Below, in pieces: positions 57,835 through 64,000 of a stretch of DNA of 64,000 bases. The position numbers and the translations under genes were made by a program. A model generated the notes under the pieces. That model worked only from the letters and a program-made list of their open reading frames with translations, ran no database searches and was not told where the DNA came from. Positions within the stretch are counted from its first letter, which is position 1; each line of letters starts with the position of its first letter. Origin of the DNA: Azoarcus_F sp036734105 (GTDB taxonomy: Bacteria; Pseudomonadota; Gammaproteobacteria; Burkholderiales; Rhodocyclaceae); NCBI GenBank assembly GCA_036734105.1, contig DAIMZH010000013.1, positions 1 to 64,000 of the forward strand, read 5' to 3'.

Positions 57835-57840
57835 GGCGCA

Positions 57841-57846
57841 CACCTT
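57841..57846 (-). promoter_or_regulatory. Probable ribosome binding site of the giant gene
   Basis: On the minus strand AAGGTG lies eight bases before the ATG at 57834. This matches the start of the anti-Shine-Dalgarno complement and decides for ATG 57834 over GTG 57843, whose codon overlaps the site. Confidence 0.6.
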
Positions 57847-57884
57847 GTCTCAAACGTTCATGCTTTCACCGGGATAGATGAAGC

Positions 57885-57907
57885 AAAAAACAGCAGGAGC
57901 ATTGCTG
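57885..57907 (-). terminator. Second, shorter hairpin with T-tract before the giant gene
   Basis: On the minus strand CAGCA-ATGCTCC-TGCTG is followed immediately by TTTTTT. The stem is only five pairs, so it is weak, but the geometry is that of an intrinsic terminator. It lies about 50 bases before the giant start codon, where it could attenuate transcription. Confidence 0.35.
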
Positions 57908-57965
57908 GTAAATCAGCATTCGGGCCTGTCGAAGCCGCCGCAGAAGGTGCGTTCCGACAGGTTGG

Positions 57966-58020
57966 AAAAAATCAGTATTAAACCCGGAATCGATGCCATC
58001 AAGGCAAAAGCGACTCCGGG
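57966..58020 (-). terminator. Terminator-like hairpin after sapC-like gene
   Basis: Read on the minus strand, CCCGGAGTCG pairs with CGATTCCGGG (10 pairs, one G-U), with a small inner stem TGCC/GGCA in the loop. The hairpin occupies 57983-58020. A T-rich stretch follows, with six T at 57966-57971, but it starts only after about 11 mixed bases, so efficiency is uncertain. It lies about 60 bp after the sapC-like stop and would separate the tolC-sapC unit from the giant gene or act as an attenuator. Confidence 0.5.
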
Positions 58021-58079
58021 CACGCAGAAGAAATTAGAAGTTATCAGCTTTCACCACGTTTGAATCAAGACAACACAGA

Positions 58080-58808
58080 TCAGTTGAGTGCTGCTGCCTT
58101 GCTGCTACGCTCTTCCTTCAGCTTCAGCAGTCGCTCGATCTGAGCGAGTGAGCCAAGATGTGCGAAGGTTGCCGGCAGATAGCGCTTTTCGCGCATCTCA
58201 AGGAAGCGCTCGTTTGACAGGTTGTTCAGACGCTCTTCATTGATGACATAGCAGCCAGCGATGTTCTTGACCTGATCAGCCTGACGAACCCGCATGTTCA
58301 GGGGTGTGAACATGTTGTGCTCTGCGAGGTATTTGCAGAAGCTCTTGGTGAAGGCGTCCATCTGCTGCAATTCGCCCAGGTAGCGCTTGACGTTTTCCAG
58401 CGCCTCGGCCGGCTCGCCGTTGGCGTCAAACAACGGAACACCCTCTTCTTCGTTAACCAGCTCGCTGCCCTCGTCGATGCATACGGTGAACTGGTTCTCC
58501 TGGCCGGTGCTGGCGAGCGCGAAAGGATAGCGGCGGATGATGGCCGGAATGTAGGAGGCCTGCCACTTGCCATCAGCGTCAACAAAGAGGTTTTCACCCG
58601 CATCAAGACCCATCAGAACGACCGGACGAAACTCGTCCTGCTCCTTGTCCTCAAGGAATACCACCGGATAAATGGCAGCCGCGCGAACAAACTCATGCAC
58701 CATGACGGAAGCAATGTGGAAACTTGACGCAAACCCAAAACCCTCAACCGGCTTCACTTTCTTGACTGCATGACGTTCCTTGTTAACCGGAACAAGCTGC
58801 TGAAACAT
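58080..58808 (-). CDS. sapC: SapC family protein
   Basis: A 242-residue soluble protein without signal peptide or membrane segment. It matches the SapC family along its length: HxVxKVKPVEGFGFA at the start, EFVRAAAIYPVVF (residues ~40-52), the acidic CIDEGSELVNEEEGVPLFD region in the middle, and FxKYLAEHNMFTPL later, ending with a Leu/Lys/Glu-rich helix. In Campylobacter fetus, sapC lies with the type I exporter genes of the surface-layer protein; the biochemical role of the family is not established. The start has a strong ribosome binding site (AAGGAG, six bases before ATG). It begins 25 bp after the tolC-like stop and is followed by a ~245-bp gap with terminator-like hairpins. Context suggests a cytoplasmic helper for the giant protein. 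Confidence 0.9.
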   Translation of the reverse strand: MFQQLVPVNKERHAVKKVKPVEGFGFASSFHIASVMVHEFVRAAAIYPVVFLEDKEQDEFRPVVLMGLDAGENLFVDADGKWQASYIPAIIRRYPFALASTGQENQFTVCIDEGSELVNEEEGVPLFDANGEPAEALENVKRYLGELQQMDAFTKSFCKYLAEHNMFTPLNMRVRQADQVKNIAGCYVINEERLNNLSNERFLEMREKRYLPATFAHLGSLAQIERLLKLKEERSSKAAALN

Positions 58809-58833
58809 GTTTGACTCCTTGATTTACTTCTGC

Positions 58834-60513
58834 TCAGTCAGTTTGACGAGCTTCCAAAAAAGAGGCTTGGTCAACGCTTACGTCCCCTCGCTCTCCACCT
58901 TTATCAAAAACCACTCCGTAGCCGTCAAGCAGGCTGCCGTCCGCAAAATCCAGCGCCACACGCGCAAGCTCGAAGCGTGTCAGGCTGTCGAGTAGATTCT
59001 GCCGCGTCTGCATCAACTCGTCCTCACGCTCGAACACGCGCCCCAGACGAACACGACCCACCTCATACTGTTCACGCTCAGCATGGAGCAATTGCTGTCT
59101 TAGTTCAACGTCGACCTTATGTAGTTCAACCTCGCGCCGGGCACTTTCCATCTGAAGCCAGCGTGTCATGACATCGTTGTGAACGCTGGTCATCAAGCCT
59201 TCGGCATCAGACTGGCTCTGTTTGAGACGCAGCAACTGCGCCTCCCAGGCGGACGATGCCCGGTGGTTGCCCAAGGGCCGCTCATAAACCAGGCCTGCAT
59301 ACCAGCCATCGTAGCTGGCCTTGAAGGAATCATCGAAGGCACTGCTCGCCCTGCCGTCAAGGCTGTTTCGATTGTAGCCAAGCTCCAGTCTGAGATCCGG
59401 GCGTTTCTGGTCCATTGCAACCTCGGTGCGTATGCGCTCCTGTTCTATCCGCGACGCCGCCATCCTGAGGCTGGGCAGCGAAGCAAGCGCCAGCGCCAGC
59501 CGCTCCTCCATCGCCTTGTTCGCCGCGTCAGGATCAGGGGCCACTGCAGGCACAAATTCAGGGGCAGCACTCACTGAAGGCCGGATATTGAGCAGGGTCA
59601 TCAGCGCACCGCGCGTCTCATCCAGCAATCTGGCAGCTCGGGCAACATCGGCTTCGCGGCTGGCGACCGCAATTTTTGCTTCAGTCAGGTCGGTGGCCGG
59701 AGCCCACCCTGCCTTGACTCGATCTTCTACATCAACCAGCGCAGCCTGGCCATTGCCAAGGGCCGCACGACGCATCTCCAGCCCTTGTTGAGCACGATAG
59801 AGCTGCCAGTAGGCATTGACCGCTTCGGCAGCCACCTTGAGCACCTGATCTTCGTAGCGCAGCGCCTCGATCTGATGATCCACCTCGGCCACTCTCAACT
59901 CAGCCTCGGTCAGAGCACGCCCCAGTCCACGCAGCAGCGGCTGCTGAAAGGTAATGTTTACCGCCCCACGGTACTCATTGGTGTCGCTGCCTGTCATCAC
60001 ACGGCGCTTTTGCATGCGGTACAGCAACTGTATCTCGCCGCCTGTCGGCACCTTGACCGATACGCCGGTTTCCGCAACCGTTCTGCGCTCGGTTGCACGG
60101 TCACTGAAGCCAAAGAAAATCGCACTGTCATCGGGCGACTGTGGCAGGTCGGAGTAGTCCTGGCGCAGGCGCGCAGTCACCAGTGGATCGTAAATGGCGC
60201 GCTCCGCATCGACCAGCCGGCCTGCTGCCTCGCGGCGCAAGCCCGCACCCCGGGTTTCGGCATTGCGCATCACAGCCCAATGCACAAGCTGCGCGGGGAT
60301 CAATGTCTGCGTGCCACCTTCCGCCAAGACTTCGGCAGACGAGGACAACGCATATCCAGGTTCATCCGCAGCCAAAAGCGGCGCGGATAGCAGCACGCAC
60401 AGCGCAGCCGTGGCCCCAGGCCTGGCCACACGCCACAACCTCGCCAGGTTCAAACCAGGCACGGCTATCGGAACTCGCTTTTCAGCATGCTTGATCGGTG
60501 TCGACATACGCAT
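58834..60513 (-). CDS. TolC-family outer membrane channel protein
   Basis: A 559-residue outer-membrane efflux protein. After a basic N-terminus there is a hydrophobic signal segment (ATAALCVLLSAPLLAADEP) with a likely cleavage after LLA-A. The body shows the family's repeated structure: long coiled-coil helices rich in Ala/Glu/Arg/Leu, a beta-strand section, and the hallmark ITFQQPLLRGLGRALTEAELRVAE around residue 187. A second helical repeat follows with ESARREVELHKVDVELRQQLLHAEREQYEVGRV. It forms the outer-membrane and periplasmic channel used by adaptor-coupled exporters. The start at 60513 (ATG) has only a weak ribosome binding site; ATG 60507 is an alternative. It is the first gene of the minus-strand locus, and its promoter should lie in the 538-bp region upstream. 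Confidence 0.9.
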   Translation of the reverse strand: MRMSTPIKHAEKRVPIAVPGLNLARLWRVARPGATAALCVLLSAPLLAADEPGYALSSSAEVLAEGGTQTLIPAQLVHWAVMRNAETRGAGLRREAAGRLVDAERAIYDPLVTARLRQDYSDLPQSPDDSAIFFGFSDRATERRTVAETGVSVKVPTGGEIQLLYRMQKRRVMTGSDTNEYRGAVNITFQQPLLRGLGRALTEAELRVAEVDHQIEALRYEDQVLKVAAEAVNAYWQLYRAQQGLEMRRAALGNGQAALVDVEDRVKAGWAPATDLTEAKIAVASREADVARAARLLDETRGALMTLLNIRPSVSAAPEFVPAVAPDPDAANKAMEERLALALASLPSLRMAASRIEQERIRTEVAMDQKRPDLRLELGYNRNSLDGRASSAFDDSFKASYDGWYAGLVYERPLGNHRASSAWEAQLLRLKQSQSDAEGLMTSVHNDVMTRWLQMESARREVELHKVDVELRQQLLHAEREQYEVGRVRLGRVFEREDELMQTRQNLLDSLTRFELARVALDFADGSLLDGYGVVFDKGGERGDVSVDQASFLEARQTD

Positions 60514-61051
60514 TCACACTCAACTCTGAAGGGTCTCAGGATACTGCAGCCTTGCGAGCCTACACGCTCCTCACCGAAAATGCATACTTTCGATATAGCG
60601 GTAGCCGTCGAGCCGAACAAAACCACTGAATCGGAATGCCGTCGCGAGCGACAATACCGTAGCTGATCATCACGGCCTGATTGAGCATCAACCGACTTGC
60701 TCTCCCCGACAGGCAAGGCATTTTCGACATTACGCCCAGTAAAGGCTTACATCAAGCCGTGCCTCCATACCTGACTTTTCCTGACACCTGCGAATGCCAA
60801 TCCCGCGTGTGCTGAGAACTATGTCACAGTGGCACCAACCCGACGCAATGCCGTTAATCCTCCCCCACCTCTCGCTGACGCTCGCCGGTCTCAAGAACGG
60901 GAAGGCTTCTCCACCCTGAAGGGCGAGGTTTGCCGCGCAACTGCTCAATCACACTGCCAAGCACACGATTTCCCGGAATTTAATCGTACCGTCAGATTTC
61001 GGTAGTACCATTTACGGCTGTTTCTTTAAAAGACATCATCGACAGCGATAT
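60514..61051. other. Divergent intergenic region between tolC-like gene and gspC
   Basis: 538 bp with no convincing gene; two short minus-strand frames (60465-60716, 60730-60948) overlap nothing conserved and lack ribosome binding sites. It should hold the promoters of both the giant-protein locus and the type II secretion operon. I see a perfect inverted repeat GTCGC-GA-GCGAC at 60641-60652 and an imperfect one around 60986-61009 (GTACCG...CGGTAGTAC), but no confident -35/-10 pair. Confidence 0.5.
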
Positions 61052-61552
61052 ATGCTACCTAAACGGCGATCCACATATCCGGCCCGTCTCACAACTGTGC
61101 TCGCCTGGATGATTGCCGTGCTGTTGGTAGCACTGGTCGCCCGGGAATTGACTGATCGCTGGGTGACCCGTCCGGTACCGCTGTCCGCCCACGAGCGCAG
61201 CGCCGACCCACGCGCTGCAGCGCGGGAAATTGCCGCCCGACTCTCCTCCGGTCCGGAGCAAGCAACGCTGACGCCAGCACCAGAACCGCTCACATCGACT
61301 GTCGACTACATCCTGATGGGAGTCGCTACCGGGTTTGGCGGATCGCCCGGTTTCGCGCTTCTGCGCACCCCTTCCGGGGAGATTCTGTCCGCAGTTCAAG
61401 GCGGGCGCCTGCCTTCTGGCGAAACCGTGATTGCCATCGGCCTGGACCATCTGCGCCTGAACCAGGGCGGTCGTGAAAGCACGCTACGCATGTCTTCGGA
61501 AGCGATAATGGGCACCCTTCCCGCGCCCCGCAGCCCCCGCCCAACTCGATAA
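61052..61552 (+). CDS. gspC: Type II secretion GspC-like protein, short form without PDZ domain
   Basis: A 166-residue inner-membrane protein. A short basic cytoplasmic tail, one membrane helix (LTTVLAWMIAVLLVALVA, ~13-30), a Pro/Ala/Arg-rich linker, and the homology-region domain (YILMGVATGFGGSPGFALL, then SGEILSAVQGGRLPSGETVIAIGLDHL) make up the whole protein. In the type II system this domain links the inner-membrane platform to the periplasmic N0 domain of the secretin. Classical GspC is about 270-300 residues and ends in a PDZ or coiled-coil domain; this one ends in PAPRSPRPTR right after the homology region. It lies 25 bp before gspD in the same direction. The start lacks a clear ribosome binding site. 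Confidence 0.8.
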   Translation: MLPKRRSTYPARLTTVLAWMIAVLLVALVARELTDRWVTRPVPLSAHERSADPRAAAREIAARLSSGPEQATLTPAPEPLTSTVDYILMGVATGFGGSPGFALLRTPSGEILSAVQGGRLPSGETVIAIGLDHLRLNQGGRESTLRMSSEAIMGTLPAPRSPRPTR

Positions 61553-61577
61553 ACCTTACCGACGCGCCGCCACCACG

Positions 61578-63638
61578 ATGCCCACGCCCTCCAACCTGTT
61601 TCGCGCTCTGGCGCTTTCCCTGTCTCTGGCCTCCGCAAGCGTATTTGCGGCTGATGACCAGAACGGCCCGGTCGCGCTCAATTTCGTTAACGCCGACATC
61701 CGTGCGGTGATCAACGCGGTCGGGCAGATTACCGGGCAGAACTTCCTGATTGACCCGCGCGTATCCGGTACGCTGAACATCGTCACCAACACCCCGGTGG
61801 CGCGCGATCTGGCCTACCCGATGCTGCTGTCAGCGCTGCGTTTGCAGGGTTTCACCGCGATAGAAGACGCCGGTATCATCAAGATCATGCCGGAAGCCGA
61901 TGCCAAACTGCATGGCGTGCCAGTCAGCCCATCTAACGCCAGCGGCGACAGCCTGGTCACCCAGGTATTCACCCTGCGCCACGAACCAGCCGCGCAAATG
62001 CTGGCGGTAGTGCGTCCGCTGGTTGCACCCAACAACACGGTCACAGCCTTTCCGTCCAACAATTCGCTGGTCATCACCGACTACGCACGCAATCTCGAAC
62101 GGATCGCCCAAGTCATCGAGTCGATAGACGTTCCCCTCGGCAACCTGACCGTTATTCCTCTGGAATACGCCGCAGCGGCTGACATCGCCAGCACCGCCAA
62201 CCGCCTTTTCAACACCAATGCGTCCGGCAATCAGAGCGCATCAGAGCCTTTTCAGCGCATCCAGATATTGCCGGAGCAACGTATCAACGCGGTGCTGGTA
62301 CGCACCGAAAACTCTGCCAGGCTGCGCGAACTGCGTCACCTGATCGCCGCACTTGACAGACCCGGCGCGGGTGGCAACGTCCATGTGGTGTATCTGCGCA
62401 ATGCCCGCGCCGAAACCGTGGCAGAAACACTCACCGCCGCTCTGGGCGGCGGCAACCCGGCAGGACGTCCGGCATTGAGCGAAACCGACAGCACAGCCAG
62501 CAACAGCGGCCTGACAACCGGCGCGCCAACCATACAGGCCGACGCGGTAAACAACGCGCTGATCATCGTGGCCCCCGAGGCGGTGTATCGCAACCTCCGG
62601 CATGTCATTGAGCAGCTCGACCGACGCCGGGCGCAGGTGTTCATAGAGGCGCTGATCGCCGAAGTGTCTTCCGATCGTGCTGCCGAGTTCGGCATTCAGT
62701 GGCAGAGCACCAATCTTGGCAACACCGGCACCAGCCTGCTCGGTGGCACCAACTTTGGCGGACCAGGGCAGAACATCGTCAGCACCGCTGCCAATATCGG
62801 CTCGGTGGGGAAAGGCGTCAACCTGATGATCGGACACGGCAGAGTGAAAATCCCGACCCCGGATGGCAAGACGATAGAGGTTTTCAACCTCGGCCTGCTT
62901 GCCCGCTACCTTGAAACCGACACACGCACCAACATCCTGTCCACGCCAACCATCGTCACCCTGGACAACGAAGAAGCCAAGATCGTGGTGGGCCGCAACC
63001 TGCCCTTCATCACCGGGCAATACACCAACACCAGCGGGGGTTCGCTGCCGGAAAACCCTTTCCAGACCATAGAGCGCCGCGATGTTGGCCTGACCTTGCA
63101 GGTGCGGCCGCAGATCTCGGAGGGTGGCACCATCAAGCTTGAGATATTTCAGGAAGCCTCGTCGGTGGTGCCAAGCATAGACGACAGCCGTGGCCCGGTA
63201 ACCAACACCCGCTCGATCCAGTCTTCAGTGCTGGTTGACGACGGCGCGATCATCGCGCTGGGCGGACTGGTCGAGGACAGCTTTACGGCTGGCGAGGAGA
63301 AAGTACCCGTGCTCGGTGACATCCCGGTGGCTGGCAACCTTTTCCGCTATCGCAACCGCCAGCGCACAAAAACCAATCTGGTGGTGTTTCTGCGACCGGT
63401 GATCCTGCGTGACGAGCTGGCCTATGGCGAATTGACCCAGTCGCGTTACGACTATGTGATTGGGCAGCAACAGCAGGTTTCGAGTACCGTCAGACTGATG
63501 AGCGGCGAACCGTCACCACCTAGTCTGCCAGCAACGGCGGCAACGGATGCTGCCGAGGTCGACGGGCATCTGCTTCAGCCGCCTGCGCCAATCGCCGACG
63601 CGCAAATCATCCCCACCCACCGTTTCGCACCACGCTGA
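61578..63638 (+). CDS. gspD: Type II secretion system secretin GspD
   Basis: A 686-residue outer-membrane secretin that forms the gated pore of the type II system. A signal peptide (ALALSLSLASASVFA-A, cleavage near 24) precedes the N0 domain (VALNFVNADIRAVINAVGQITGQNFLIDP). N1 (VTQVFTLRHEPAAQML), N2 (VIPLEYAAAADIASTANRLF) and N3 (VVYLRNARAETVAETLTAAL) follow. The secretin core carries ILSTPTIVTLDNEEAKIVVGR, then VDDGAIIALGGLVEDS and VPVLGDIPVAGNLFRYR with NLVVFLRPVILRD. The Pro-rich tail resembles that of secretins without a long pilotin-binding domain. It is 25 bp after gspC and eight bases before gspE, an operon arrangement. Confidence 0.95.
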   Translation: MPTPSNLFRALALSLSLASASVFAADDQNGPVALNFVNADIRAVINAVGQITGQNFLIDPRVSGTLNIVTNTPVARDLAYPMLLSALRLQGFTAIEDAGIIKIMPEADAKLHGVPVSPSNASGDSLVTQVFTLRHEPAAQMLAVVRPLVAPNNTVTAFPSNNSLVITDYARNLERIAQVIESIDVPLGNLTVIPLEYAAAADIASTANRLFNTNASGNQSASEPFQRIQILPEQRINAVLVRTENSARLRELRHLIAALDRPGAGGNVHVVYLRNARAETVAETLTAALGGGNPAGRPALSETDSTASNSGLTTGAPTIQADAVNNALIIVAPEAVYRNLRHVIEQLDRRRAQVFIEALIAEVSSDRAAEFGIQWQSTNLGNTGTSLLGGTNFGGPGQNIVSTAANIGSVGKGVNLMIGHGRVKIPTPDGKTIEVFNLGLLARYLETDTRTNILSTPTIVTLDNEEAKIVVGRNLPFITGQYTNTSGGSLPENPFQTIERRDVGLTLQVRPQISEGGTIKLEIFQEASSVVPSIDDSRGPVTNTRSIQSSVLVDDGAIIALGGLVEDSFTAGEEKVPVLGDIPVAGNLFRYRNRQRTKTNLVVFLRPVILRDELAYGELTQSRYDYVIGQQQQVSSTVRLMSGEPSPPSLPATAATDAAEVDGHLLQPPAPIADAQIIPTHRFAPR

Positions 63639-63646
63639 GGGCCACC

Positions 63647-64000
63647 ATGAGCGAGGCTGCACGGCTCAGTTACGCATTCTGTCGGCGCCACGGTGTGCTG
63701 ATCGAGAGCCTGGACGAAACCCACGCCGCGCTGATGCTGCGGGACGACGCCGACCCGGGCGCAATCGCCGAGTTGCGTCGCACGCTGGCTCGCCCGATAA
63801 GCGTCCGGGCGGTGTCCGCGCAGGCGTTCGAGGCCACGCTGGCAGACGCCTACAGCGATGGCGACAGCACCGCCGCCGAGGTGCTCGCCGATGTCGGTCT
63901 GGATGTCGATATCCAGCAACTCATGACCGAATTGCCAGCAGTCTCAGACCTCCTCGAAACCCAGGACGACGCGCCCATCATCCGCATGATCAATGCCCTG
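63647..64000 (+). CDS. gspE: Type II secretion ATPase GspE, N-terminal part (cut by window end)
   Basis: The first 118 codons are visible. The start ATG at 63647 has a GAGG ribosome binding site that overlaps the gspD stop codon (TGAGG), so translation is probably coupled. The N-terminal domain is variable in this family. The last visible residues, DLLETQDDAPIIRMINAL, are the conserved entry to the ATPase domain of GspE, the cytoplasmic motor that drives pseudopilus assembly. Walker motifs lie beyond the window. Confidence 0.9.
   Translation, partial: MSEAARLSYAFCRRHGVLIESLDETHAALMLRDDADPGAIAELRRTLARPISVRAVSAQAFEATLADAYSDGDSTAAEVLADVGLDVDIQQLMTELPAVSDLLETQDDAPIIRMINAL

Noticed and set aside
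9775..57640. Many long plus-strand open frames opposite the giant gene (for example 12379-14556, 37414-39285, 53428-54852)
   Set aside because: They are antisense shadows of a GC-rich repetitive gene. Their products are low-complexity and match no family, and their boundaries follow the minus-strand repeats.
9025..57834. Two-partner secretion (FhaB-type) because of the beta-helix
   Set aside because: No TPS domain follows the N-terminus, no signal peptide is present and no TpsB-type transporter gene lies in the window.
9025..57834. LapA-type retained type I adhesin
   Set aside because: The N-terminus has no recognisable retention module with a LapG-type cleavage site, and no LapD/LapG or ABC exporter genes are present.
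57844..58079. Cyclic-di-GMP riboswitch in front of the giant gene
   Set aside because: Hairpins are present, but the conserved core of the GEMM class is not found.
60829..60850. Sigma-54 promoter (TGGCAC at 60829)
   Set aside because: The -12 part lacks the TTGC core at the right distance.
60465..60948. Two short minus-strand frames upstream of the tolC-like gene
   Set aside because: No ribosome binding site, no recognisable motif, Cys/Arg/Ser-rich random-looking products; one overlaps the start of the tolC-like gene.

Overview
The window comes from a GC-rich Gram-negative bacterium, most likely a beta- or gammaproteobacterium. This rests on the outer-membrane factors (TolC-like protein, type II secretin), the lipoprotein, the adaptor proteins and the protein types; I cannot name a genus. 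Two runs of 100 N show that this is a scaffold. I see no rRNA, tRNA, CRISPR array, insertion sequence or phage gene.

Layout. (1) 3-314, plus strand: the tail of a PD-(D/E)XK nuclease-type gene entering from the left. (2) 338-60513, minus strand: one compact locus of eight genes. In transcription order these are a TolC-family channel, SapC, a giant ORF of about 16,270 codons (57834 to 9025), a DUF1566 lipoprotein, a PqqD-like/M50-protease/lipoyl membrane fusion, a SecA-like ATPase, a HlyD-type adaptor with a signal peptide, and a GAF-HlyD membrane fusion. Except for about 245 bp in front of the giant gene, the genes overlap or sit 6-45 bp apart (up to about 120 bp before the HlyD gene, depending on its start). 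(3) 60514-61051: a 538-bp divergent intergenic region. (4) 61052-64000, plus strand: the start of a type II secretion operon (gspC-like, gspD, gspE cut by the window edge).

How the genes may work together. The giant protein carries an N-terminal LEPR-XLL-type motif (EALEQRILLSAD). After it come thousands of residues of beta-rich repeats: Leu/Pro-rich arrays, ~168-residue units, 'FxGxLAGxDV' modules, degenerate RTX nonapeptides, ~65-100-residue 'LGY' repeats, one beta/gamma-crystallin-like domain, a long beta-helix and eight ~220-residue super-repeats. Its neighbours look like a dedicated exporter. The channel (TolC), periplasmic adaptors (HlyD-like) and SapC resemble type I secretion, but no ABC ATPase is present. 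A shortened SecA with its motor motifs and an M50-type membrane protein occupy that place. I propose a hybrid SecA/HlyD/TolC export machine for a giant surface protein. The parts are read from sequence; the joint mechanism is inference.

Sequencing limits. Both N runs lie in repeats of the giant gene. The second is flanked on both sides by 55 bp identical to a copy about 1.3 kb away, which predicts what is missing (about 196 bp instead of 100) and keeps the reading frame.
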